From assembly GCA_033398695.1 (NCBI GenBank), contig CM065804.1:54033501-54097500 (forward strand): 64,000 nucleotides of DNA, written 5' to 3'. Origin of the DNA: Orobanche coerulescens. Lineage: Eukaryota > Streptophyta > Magnoliopsida > Lamiales > Orobanchaceae. The translations under genes and the position numbers were made by a program. The notes below the pieces were generated by a model. That model was given only the letters and a program-made list of their open reading frames with translations. It was not told where the DNA came from and did not search any database. Below, in pieces: positions 33,968 through 43,999 of this stretch. Each line of letters opens with the position of its first letter. Within the stretch, counting starts at the first letter, position 1.

Positions 33968-34515
33968 CATGACATCTAAGGTGTTGGATATGCACAAGAA
34001 TTCACCAGAATATACAAGCATACACAAGCAATTTATGAGCATATCAAGCTATCAATATACTCTGAAAAGATTATTCTGATACAAGAAGAATTATTCTATC
34101 AATATGATATCTACATTCTTGTATCAAAGTGAGCTATATTTTGTAAATATGAGTTTTCTTACTCGCAACTTTTGATGAGTTATTGTGAGGTTGTCTTGTA
34201 GCCTTAAAAACAAGAGATATTATAGTGAGGTTGTTCTTGAGGCCGGAAATCAAGTTCGACACTAATCTTGAAAGTGATATTGTAAGAGTTGGCACTAAAC
34301 TAGAAAGTGTATTCAAAGTTTTAAAAAATTCCTAGTCGATAACACTAAATAGGGGACGTAGGCTGGTTTATAGCCGAACCTCTCGAACAATTTCGTGTGT
34401 TCTTTCTTTTCTGCACTCCTATTACTCCGATTAATAGCTTCCGCACAAAAAGAGTTCAAAACTATACTCCGCACTATTCAACCCCCCCTTCGAGTGGCGG
34501 TACCAATCCAACAAT

Positions 34516-34524
34516 TGGTATCAC
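34516..34524 (+). other. Primer-binding site of Copia-2
   Basis: TGGTATCAC two bases after the LTR end; initiator-Met type with a decayed 3' part. Confidence 0.75.
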
Positions 34525-34574
34525 AATGATCTCTTTTTCACCGGTCTAACACCCGCTAGAGAAAAGATCCAGAT

Positions 34575-35476
34575 ATGCCCTACATCCATTCTTCGCTTGA
34601 AGATAACGCTCTTAATCGTCCTCCCTTCTTCAAAGGTTCAAATTTTATGACGTGGAAGAATAAAATGTCTATCTTTATCCGAGCCCACGATATCAAAATT
34701 TGGAAGGTCATTGCTCTTGGACTTACTATTACAAAGAAAACTGATGGCTCGCTCAAAAGTTTTGAAGAGTACGATGATAGCGACTGGAAGAATGATCATT
34801 TCAATAGTAAAGCTACTCAGCTACTTTACTGTGCGCTTTATCCTGAAGATCACAACAGAATATCTTCATGCTAAAAGACCAAAGAAATTTGGAAGATGCT
34901 CGAGATTACTCACGAAGGTACGAGTCAAGTCAAAGAAACAAAAATTAATATGCTTCTTCACGATTATGAACTTTTTACTATGAAAGAGGAAAAAAGCATT
35001 ACTGTTATGCTTGACCGTTTCACAGCTATCACAAATGGGCTAGCCTCGTTTGGAAAACCTGTCTCAAGTAGTGATAAAGCTAAGAAAATCCTACGATCAC
35101 TACCAAGAGAATGGGATGCAACAGTTACAACTATTATGGAGTTGAAAGATCTAAACACGATGGAATTTAGTGCTCTTATTGGATCCCTTATCAATTATGA
35201 AATTGTCATTAAATCTCGGAATTCGAAACCAAAGCCCAAAGAAAGAGAAAGGCTGATCGCCTTCAAGGCCAAAGAGTATAGTGATCCAGAAGATGAACCG
35301 ATTGAGGATGAGGATGAAGAAACAGCTTTCTATGCCAAAAATATAAAGAAATTCAATAATCTCTTACAAAGGTTCCTAAGAGATATCAAACAGGAACTCA
35401 GTGATGAATCCAAAAAGATTCACTTCCCGCAAAATAAGAAGTTCGACAATACTTGTCGAAGGTGCGGTGTTCCAGG
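34575..35476 (+). pseudogene. Copia-2 gag, frameshifted and truncated
   Basis: Starts MPYIHSSLEDNALNRPPFFK, 60 bp after the PBS. The first frame (to 34872) has the copia gag opening GSNFMTWKNKM and a WKNDHFNSKATQLLYCAL block. A frameshift near 34872-34896 moves reading to a second frame with MLEITHEGTSQVKE, LPREWDATVTTIMELKDL and an acidic stretch (EPIEDEDEE) before a zinc knuckle that starts CRRCGVPG. The knuckle is cut after these residues by insertion of B1 at 35477. Residues after 35477 in the open frame belong to the B1 LTR. UBN2-type gag; SIRE-like by overall look. Confidence 0.88.
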
Positions 35477-35685
35477 TGTAATACCCATACTTTGTATGAA
35501 TTGTTGGCTCTAACGTCCTTCACTTTTGTCGCTCTGTAAACACTTATTGAGATGTTGTTGATGTTGATTTTAGAGTTTCGTATCCTTCGGATCATGTTTG
35601 TATTGTGGAACCTTTTGGCGGTTTTTTGAGGCAGACATATATCGTACGCTAAGCCTAATTTTTAGCGCGCGCTAACCAGGCGCAG

Positions 35686-35693
35686 TATATAAG
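35686..35693 (+). promoter_or_regulatory. TATA box in B1 LTR
   Basis: TATATAAG, 12 bp after the last U3 palindrome. Confidence 0.62.
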
Positions 35694-36394
35694 TGAGAGT
35701 TGACCTTTTTCTTCGTCATTTTCACTAACTTCAGTCATTTCTGATGGGAAAACTCGAGAAGGCGGTTTGGGGGAAATTTTCATCAACTAACATCATATTT
35801 GGTTGAAGAACAAAGATCACACGAAACCTAATCCGTTTCTACCTTCCAGACCAAGGTAAATTCCTTAGAACCCTAATTTTGGGAATTTTTGGGGATTTTC
35901 TTAGATCTGTCCGATTTATCCATTTTGAAGTTTGAGATCCTTGAGATTTTGACATCTCTACCCCGTACCCATGTTTCCCCTACGATTATATAGATGGTTT
36001 TGTACCTTGTTCGGACTTGAGAGGTTTTGGGTGATTTTCAGAACCTTTAGGTGATTATCCTTGTAGTTTCATGAATCGTAGCCAGGTTTCAGGAGTTTCT
36101 TTGTGTAACTTGAGTATGTATTATTGATTGTCATGTTCCTTACGAATTGTTTAGGTGCCGGAAGTGCGTTCTTGGACCTACCGAACTTATACTCTTTTCC
36201 TTCCGATTCTCAATGTCTCAAAGGCAAGTATATGTTTATGATTGTATGTTATCGACTTTGAAAGTAAGGTATATGAATTGTATGATGATATATATTCACT
36301 CTGGGATGGGCCGACGGGTCCTTTGAGGGTTCCGTAGCCTTTGGTGTGGTTCCGCGAATATTTTGGGTTAACCACTCTCGGAGGGTCCGACGGG

Positions 36395-36399
36395 GCCTC
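36395..36399. repeat. Left target-site duplication of A tandem array
   Basis: GCCTC, identical to 54008-54012. Confidence 0.92.
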
Positions 36400-36628
36400 T
36401 GTAATACCCGGTTGTAATTCAGTAATTATCACTCAGTAATTATCATTCAGTAATTGATACTCAGTAATCTCATTCATCATTGATCATTTGTCACTCATAT
36501 TCAGTCATGGTATTTATTATTCAGAGTAATTGTATCGTGTATCAATCGTCATTCATCACTAATCTGATTGGAGTTTCGTGCCGTGTTTATCATCATTGTC
36601 ATTTTCGTTGCAAGCTGTGCTTGAGGAG

Positions 36629-37221
36629 TAGCGCACGCTACATACTCCTTTTAGCGTACGCTAATTGGGTATAAGTAGCGCACGCTACTGCTCAGCTTTA
36701 GTGCACGCTAAGGCTACCTTGGCTGCAGTCCAGAAGGTACTGGACTGCAGGTGAGAATATTTGTAGCGCACGCTACGAGTGGTAAGTAGCGCGCGCTAAC
36801 GGGTTGTAGTAGCACACGCTATATGTGTGGAGTAGCGCGCTCTAGGGACGGATCAGGTTGAGTCCAGTGGCTACTGGACCGCACCGGATTAATTCATAGC
36901 GCACGCTATGAGTTATATTTAGCGTACGCAATCAATATTATAGCGCACGCTAATCGGTTGTTGTAGCGCACGCTATCGAGGTTAGATCAGAGGGCAGACG
37001 GTTTTCTGGACTCCAGTACTGGGCGTCGAATATTTCGCCAGCGCACGCTAACAATGGATATTAGCGCACGCTAGTAGTATGGCCGTAGCGCACGCTACAA
37101 ATAGGTACGTAGCGCGCGCTACCGTGTTCGGACAGTGGGTACTGGACTACCCAAATTACTCGTTAGCGCACGCTATGCACAAGGGCTAGCGCACGCTATG
37201 CACAAGGGCTAGCGCACGCTA
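36629..37221 (+). repeat. U3 palindrome array, array LTR 1
   Basis: I count 19 units in 593 bp, 14 of them exact TAGCGNNCGCTA (centre usually CA, sometimes CG or TA). Between them lie GTCCAG/CTGGAC inverted repeats, the best an 11-bp stem at 36723-36750 (CTGCAGTCCAG, 6-nt loop). The array stops 12 bp before the TATA. Confidence 0.92.
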
Positions 37222-37233
37222 ACCTGGACTGAG

Positions 37234-37240
37234 TATAAAT
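37234..37240 (+). promoter_or_regulatory. TATA box in array LTR 1
   Basis: TATAAAT; same in LTR 2 (44805-44811) and LTR 3 (52402-52408). Confidence 0.68.
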
Positions 37241-38833
37241 TGGACAGTTTAGTCAGAGTTCGTCATTTTTCATCTCATTTCATTCCTTCGGTAGTTTTGG
37301 GCGATTTCGAGCGATTCGGAGAGGATTATTCGAGGTGTAATCATCAATCATCATCTTCAAGCTCATCTTTCGGATTGATCATCATTTCATCATCTTCATC
37401 ACATCGAATCAAAGGTATTAATCTCTTGGATCTAGAATTCCGGATTTTTGGGGTTTTCCTTCCGATTTCTTCGTGTAAGCTTGGATTATCATTGGAATAT
37501 GTTAGTTATGGATTATCTAACTTGTATAAACATATTCCTACGGATTTAATGGTTATTTTCGGAATTATTTCAAGAACCCTTGGGGTTGACTTCGGTTAAT
37601 TGGGGATTTTCCGATTGATGTTGTTGTAATCATGAGTTATGGATTCCTAATGGATTATTGATACCCTTGAAAGTGTTTTGATGGTTTGAAATACTCATCT
37701 TGGAATTGGTTTCGATTCATTCGAGCTCGGATATCGTTTTGTCGACGTTTGAGTCGATTATGATCGTTTTTGATTTGCTTAATGATCGGATTATTGGTAA
37801 TTGTGTTATTCAAGGTTGTTCGAGCGACCGATATTTCATTTAGGACGTTGTTCGTGGACGGACATTCATCATCGGTATTGTGTAAGTTAATTCTTACTCG
37901 GTTAAAAGGATATTCATTCCTTTTGTCGTTGTTCATTCATAATCATAACTCATTCATCATTGTATTAATCGTATCAAAACTCGTCATTGTCAATTAATCA
38001 CCTCAGTCATAAGGAACGACGGTTCCGATCATTTCATTGAGCTATCATTCATGTCACTATCATTCAATCTTGGTGAGTCATTATTCATTTTCATTGTCAC
38101 TTTTGTCATATTGTGGCATTCCGGTCATCTTGGCGTGCGTTGGTATGTGTAGGATTTTCATGTCGGGCACATTATAGTCGTGTGTTGGTTGGTGGCCTCA
38201 CATTGGGATCGTGCACACGAGTCGATTGCTCGTGAGACTCGATTAGGTACAAGACCACGCGTGTTTGATCGTTGGTGGCTTGTGCACGGACACATTTCCA
38301 TCCCGGACGTAGTGTGGCGCCATTCCTTTGAGCCGTCGATTAGTCGATTCATATAGCATGTTTGATTGCGTATGTTTCGGCAGGATAATTCATAATTTCG
38401 ATATATCATGATTGTGTATGTTCAACCCTTGAGGATTGTTGTTACGTAATCACTTCCCGTTGGGGATGTTGTTTTTCGTGTCATGGCAAGGCTAAGGCAC
38501 GGGAGAGCACGGTGACGGCGAGGAGTCCTAGTGATACTAGTAGGGGCCCACTGCTCATCATTTATTCATCATTTGTGTTTCCTTTATTTATTCCACTGCA
38601 GACATTCCGTTTGAATGCTCATTTCATTCAAGTTGTGTATCTTATCGTCACATAAAATACACATGTATTCTATTTTATCCTGGTGTTGTATAAAACTCCT
38701 CATCGGAGTAATTGATGTTGTAATGTGGTTCGGTACTACATTTACTGTGTAATTCATTCATTCTCATTCGCTCGGTGGGTCCCGATGGGGTCTACGGCAC
38801 CGTAATATCCGCCTAGTTTGGGTGTTACAGAGT

Positions 38834-38845
38834 TGGTATCGGAGC
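38834..38845 (+). other. Primer-binding site, first internal region
   Basis: TGGTATCGGAGC, four bases after the LTR end; initiator-Met type. Confidence 0.88.
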
Positions 38846-39323
38846 GTGGTTTTGAATACTACCCTCCAAGTCATGTCTCATTTGAAATCATCGTCATCGG
38901 ACTAGTATCATTGGACTTTCGCGTCACGTGTGACCTGTGCAAATGCCGAGCCAATCGGACCAAGAACTGTAAGATTTCTAATGCCATGGTATAATTTATG
39001 GCATTAATCATTCATTCATAATTCATCAGTTAACAATCCTCATTAATAAATTTCAATTGTGATCAAGTCGATAATGTTAAATCATTAATCACTCAATTCA
39101 TTTCATTACTAAGTTGTTGATCTTGAAGATCATATCATCAATCTTTTTAAATTGTTCAAGTTAATCATTTCATTAATTTTATCTGATAATCATGTCACGT
39201 CAATTAATCATTCATGTAATCGTTGTATGTGAGCGCGTATGCTCATTTTCATCATTTCATAATGTAATCATAATGTGATACTCATGCGAGATATATAATC
39301 ATCATATGACTTTCCACTTCGGT
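38846..39323 (+). other. Untranslated leader, first internal region
   Basis: AT-rich, no coding signal, near-identical to 46436-46911. Confidence 0.75.
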
Positions 39324-42300
39324 ATGGAGAGGGTCGCAGAGGACGTGGAGGACGAGGCCGTGGAGCGGGCCGAATCCCGAGAACTCGTGCGAATACCCGT
39401 GCAAATGCCAGAATAATGCTAACTCATCGAGCGACGCCGCCACTCACTCACACGGACGCGATCATTCATCGTCAGGAGTCGTCCGGGACACGGCTCGGTC
39501 GGAGGGTGTTCGGGTCGACCCACTCGCATTTATGCGTGGCATGATGGCCCAAATGACCCGTGATGGCTCGATTGATGGAGACGATGCATAACTCCGTCAA
39601 TCAAAATCGCAGGCTCCTCCGCCGCCGCCTCGGAGGCAAGAGAGGGGTGTAAGCAATATCATCAGCGATATCTCTCGCCGACCACCTACTTTTGAGGGCT
39701 CATCCGAGCCGGCGGATATTGTTCATTGGCTTGAGCATTTTGAGAAGTTATTTGCTATGGTGGATTGCCCAAGGGCATAAAGTTTCGATTGCGGCTTACT
39801 ATCTCGGAAGAGCGCTCATTCATGGTGGTTATCGTTGAAGCCCACACGGAACATGTACTTGGGATCGATTCAAGACTCTCATGATGGAGAGGTACTATCC
39901 GGCCCCACTCGGGAGGCCAAGTTGTCGGAATTACTCACTCCCGACCTTTCGGCGGATGATGACGTTCTCGCCATCGCCGAAAAATTTCAGAACTTCTTCC
40001 GTTCGCCTCATCTATCATTCACTCAGAGCGGACAAGATCAAGTATTTCAAAGAAGAGGTCAAACCCCGTATGAGACTTCAGTTACTTAATCATAACTGTG
40101 CCACTCTGGCCGAGTTCATTGAGAAAGCTCTTACCTACGAGCTTACTGCTAAGGAAATTGCTAAGCAGCAACCTTCGTCTGCTAGCAAGAAGTCCAAGAA
40201 TCGTAATCAGTCTGACGGGAGTCAGGCCACTTTCAAGAAACCACGCGCGGGCTCCACTTTTTCTGAGCGACCTCCCACGACGTCTAAACCCGCGGAATCT
40301 CAGTCGCGAGCGGCCATTTCGACCATCACCTATTTCAACTGTGAGGAACACGGTCATTTCAGCACCAAATGTCCGAAGCAGTCTGTCACGTGCCACAACT
40401 GTGGGATTGCTGGGCACAGGGCCCGTTTTTGCCGTAGGGACTCTATACCCACTCCGGCGTCATCTCAAGCCCCAGGTCATTCAGGGGTGCAGAATCAAAG
40501 CACTCGGTCGGCTGCTCAAGACGACAGAGCTAAAGGCGGAGCCAAGAGCTATCGACGGAGCATCCGGTTCGGGGCCGGCAAGCCCCGAATTTATGAGATG
40601 AAGAAGACCGATGATCCCGAGGCCGGATGATCTCGTGTACACTCGATATTCTATCTCAACCGTGTGTACCCTTTTGATACCGGTGCATCGCATTCATTCA
40701 TTTCCGAGTCATGTTTGAGTAGACTACGTGCAGGTAGTGCTACTAGTTGTGAGCCTTATGTCATTGGCCTACCCGATGGTAGACGAATTGTCAAGTCGTG
40801 AGATTCGAATTGTCCGATTCACTTCATGGTCGTGTATGGCCAGAGGACCTAATCGTAGTAGATTTGCCGAGGGACGACGTCATCTTGGGTATTGATTGGA
40901 TGGATCGTCATGATGCCATCATTAGTGTCCGAAAGCGTTTGGTCACTATCATTTCGCATTTGATGGAGTCGAATGTGTGTTTCAGGAGGTAATCCCTACT
41001 GCTCGTAAAGTCGTTAATTTGATGAAAGCAAGAAGATTACTCAATCGGGGATGTGTCGGTTATTGGTGCTATATGACCAAAACCGAGAAATCATCGATAA
41101 TGTTAACGGATATTCCGGTGGTGAGGGAATATGCCGATATTTTCCGCACGAGTTACTGGTTTGCCTCCACAGAGGGATGTGGAATTCACGATTGAGTTGG
41201 AGCACAGTACGTCCCGATATCGAAGGCACCGCATCGGATGGCCCCGACCGAAATGCGGGAATTAAAGAACCAACTTGAGGAATTGTTCGAGAAGGGTTAT
41301 ATTCGACCGAGTGCGTCCCCGTGGGAGCACCGTGTTATTTGTCAAGAAGAAGGATGGTTCGTTCCGCTTGTGTATTGATTACGGAATTGAACCGGGTGAC
41401 GATCAAGAATAAGTATCCTTTACCCGTATCGATTACCTCTTATATCAACTTCAGGAGCTTCGGTATTTTCCAAGATCGACTTAAGATCTGGATATCATCG
41501 ATTGCGGATTCGAGTCGGATATCGCGAGGACGGCGTTTGAACACGCTATGGTCATTATGAGTTCGTGTTTATGCCGTTCGGATTGACTAATGAACCTGCG
41601 GTTTTCATGGAATTAATGAATCGGGTCTTCATCGACTTTTTGGATCGGTTTGTTGTTGTCTTCATCGATGACATTTTGTTTTATTCCGTGACCGGGAGGA
41701 ACACACGAGACTCACCAACATCAAGTTCTCGAAGTGGTGAGGCGAGAACAACTTAATGGGAAGTTTTCCAAAAGTGAGTTCTGGATGTCCGAAGTGACTT
41801 TTCTCGGACATGTAATTTCATCAGACGGAGTTCGTGTCGATCCTCAGAAGACGGAGGCTATTCGAGATTGGCTACCTCCGAAGAACGTTAAGGAAATCCG
41901 AAGCTTCCTCGGATTAGCGGGTTATTATCGGCGATTCGTAGAGGGATTTTCTCGAATCGCTCAACCCTTAACGAACCTTTTGCGGAAGGATAAGAAATAC
42001 ACGTGGTCCGATGCTTGTCAACGGAGTTTTGAGGAACTCAAGAGCCGGTTAATGTCAGCACCTGTACTTTCCTTGCCGCAGGGGACGGAAGGATTTGTGG
42101 TCTATAGTGATGCGTCCGGACAGGGTCTCGGATGTGTACTCATGCAGAACGGGAAGGTTATTGCCTATGCTTCACGGCAATTGAGACCTTACGAGATTAA
42201 TTATCCGACCCACGACACGGAGCTAGCGGTAGTGGTGTTTGCTTTGAAAATTTGGCGTCATTATCTTTATGGCGTTACATCGATATTCACCGATCATAAG

Positions 42301-43965
42301 AGCTTAAAGTATATATTTACTCGTAGGAGTTAAATATGCGCGAAGACGGTGGTTGGAATTAATCAAAGATTATGATATCGAGATCCTTTACCACCGGGCA
42401 AGGCGAATGTTGTCGCCGACGCCTTGAGTCGTAAGTCCGTTCGAGAGCAGATGCTTGCCCGTTTAATGATTCGAAGGAGCTTCAAGGAATTCCTTAGACC
42501 GAGATCTAGGTCCGGCGAGTTCGGGCGGCTTTGTATGTTAGAGATTTCATCGTCACTCGAGGAAATCCGAGAGAATCGTGGTTCGGACCCATCATTGTTG
42601 CGCATCCGAGGATGTGGCTCAGGAAAGCCCCTGGATTTGTGGTCCACGAGGATGGACTTTTGAGATTTAAGAATCGGTTGTGCGTACCGGCGAATGACGA
42701 GTTGAAAAACTCGATTTTGACAGAAGCTCATGCTACCCCTTATTCTGTTCATCCGGGGTCTAGTAAGATGTACAAGGACTTGAAAAAAAATTACTGGTGG
42801 AGTAATATGAAGCGAGAAGTCGCAGAATTTGTTTCGAGATGCTTAACCTGTCAACAAGTTAAGATTGAACATCGACCGGCGGGTATGCTGAAACCTCTTC
42901 CTATTCCCGAGTGGAAGTGGGAAGACATTTCTATGGATTTCTTCACGAGTTTGCCGACGAGTCGTCGTGGCATGAACACGATCTGGGTGATCGTGGACCG
43001 CTTAACCAAATCAGCTCATTTCCTTGAGATCAAGGATACGTGGGGTCCCGAGAGACTTGCCCGATTGTTCATTAAAGAGATAGTCGATCGCACGGTACTC
43101 CTAAAAGTATCGTTTCCGATCGTGACGGACGGTTTGTGTCGCATTTTGGAAATCGATTCATCGTGCTATGGGAACTCGGCTTAACCTCGCACGCTTTTCA
43201 TCCTCATCGACGGACAATCAGAGAGGACCATTCAGACATTAGAGGACATGTTGAGGGCATGCGTCCTCGATTGGAAAGACGATTGGGAAGCCCAACTACC
43301 ATTGATCGAGTTCACGTATAATAATAGTTGGCATGCTTCGATCAATATGGCACCTTACGAGGCCTTGTATGGTCGTCGTTGTCGATCTCCGTTGTGTTGG
43401 GACGACTTATCGTAATCAATCGGCCGAGCCCGATATGCTTATAGCCGCCGTGAGAAGGTAGCTTTGATCGAAGTCGTTTGTTGACCGCTCGAGTCGGCGA
43501 AATCTATGCGTATAACCGTAAATGCGACCATTAGAGTTCGAGGCTGGTGACCATGTGTTGGTCAAGGTATCCCCGAGTCGTGGTATCTTCCGTTTTGGGA
43601 AGAGGGGAAAGTTGAGTCCGAGATTCATTGGACCATTTGAGATTTTGGATCGAGTAGGCGAGTTAGCTTATCGATTGGCTTTACCTCCGGCGTTGAGCCG
43701 AATTCATAATGTGTTTCATGTCTCTCAGTTTCGGAAGTATGTTGCCGACCCGAGTCACATACTTCAGTTCGACGAAATCGAGATCGCCGACGATCATTCA
43801 TATGAGGAGCGTCCTATACGAGTTTTAGAGCGGCGAATCAAACAGTTGAGGAATAAGACGATTCCTTTGGTTAAAATTCAGTGGTCTAGACACGGAGTCG
43901 AAGAGGCTACTTGGGAAACCGAGGATAGTATGCGAGAGAGTTATCCCGAGTTGTTTGACCCTTAG
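39324..43965 (+). pseudogene. Family A gag-pol, first tandem copy (A2)
   Basis: Same polyprotein as A1 and A3. Readable blocks: gag (about 39660-40080), CCHC knuckles (about 40330-40440: second CHNCGIAGHRARFC intact, first Cys pair damaged), IDWMDRHDAI after the protease (about 40885), RT with IDDIL near 41665, RNase H ([11 protein letters not shown] near 42105), integrase zinc region (42690-42870), integrase core (42930-43390), GPY/F-like and chromodomain-like tail (43522-43965, ending ELFDP, stop). The frame breaks many times, mostly where copy A3 or A1 has CAG or CTG. If those are sequencing errors the true gene is less damaged than it looks. The PPT at 43983-43999 follows 18 bp after the stop. 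Confidence 0.9.
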
Positions 43966-43982
43966 TTTCGGGGACGAAACTC

Positions 43983-43999
43983 TTTTAAGGGGGGGTGTA
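43983..43999 (+). other. Polypurine tract, first internal region
   Basis: TTTTAAGGGGGGGTGTA directly before LTR 2; repeated at 51592-51608 before LTR 3. Confidence 0.85.

Larger units (their letters stand above)
33461..34513 (+). repeat. Copia-2 5' LTR
   Basis: TGTTGGAACA...CCAATCCAACA, 1,053 bp. U3 holds the palindrome array (33544-33921); TATA at 33960; the PBS follows directly. The 3' LTR is not in the window. Confidence 0.85.
33461..35476 (+). mobile_element. Second copia element (Copia-2, possibly SIRE-like), 5' part
   Basis: LTR, PBS and partial gag. It is interrupted at 35476 by gypsy element B1 and its continuation is outside the window. LTR start TGTTGGAAC and the gag type suggest the SIRE group; without pol this stays tentative. 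Confidence 0.85.
35477..36399 (+). repeat. B1 5' LTR, first part
   Basis: TGTAATACCCATAC start inside the Copia-2 gag knuckle. Holds two U3 palindromes (35640-35674), a TATA (35686-35693) and donor AAG|GTAAAT at 35856. Interrupted at 36399 by the A tandem array; resumes at 54013, giving about 1,518 bp in total. Confidence 0.87.
36400..38829 (+). repeat. Array LTR 1
   Basis: 2,430 bp. U3 array 36629-37221 intact; carries one more 24-bp unit (gcacaagggc plus palindrome) than LTR 2 and 3. In its last 700 bp CAG/CTG triplets are altered, including the presumed acceptor (tttttcgtg near 38472-38480). Confidence 0.93.

Noticed and set aside
36629..37221. CRISPR-like regular repeats
   Set aside because: Units are 12 bp palindromes at irregular spacing in a plant LTR; there is no repeat-spacer periodicity and no cas gene.
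37240..37599. 119-codon ORF repeated in all three array LTRs (also 44811-45170 and 52408-52767)
   Set aside because: It opens at TTG inside the TATA region, crosses the putative splice donor, resembles no protein I know and is repeated only because the LTRs are repeated.
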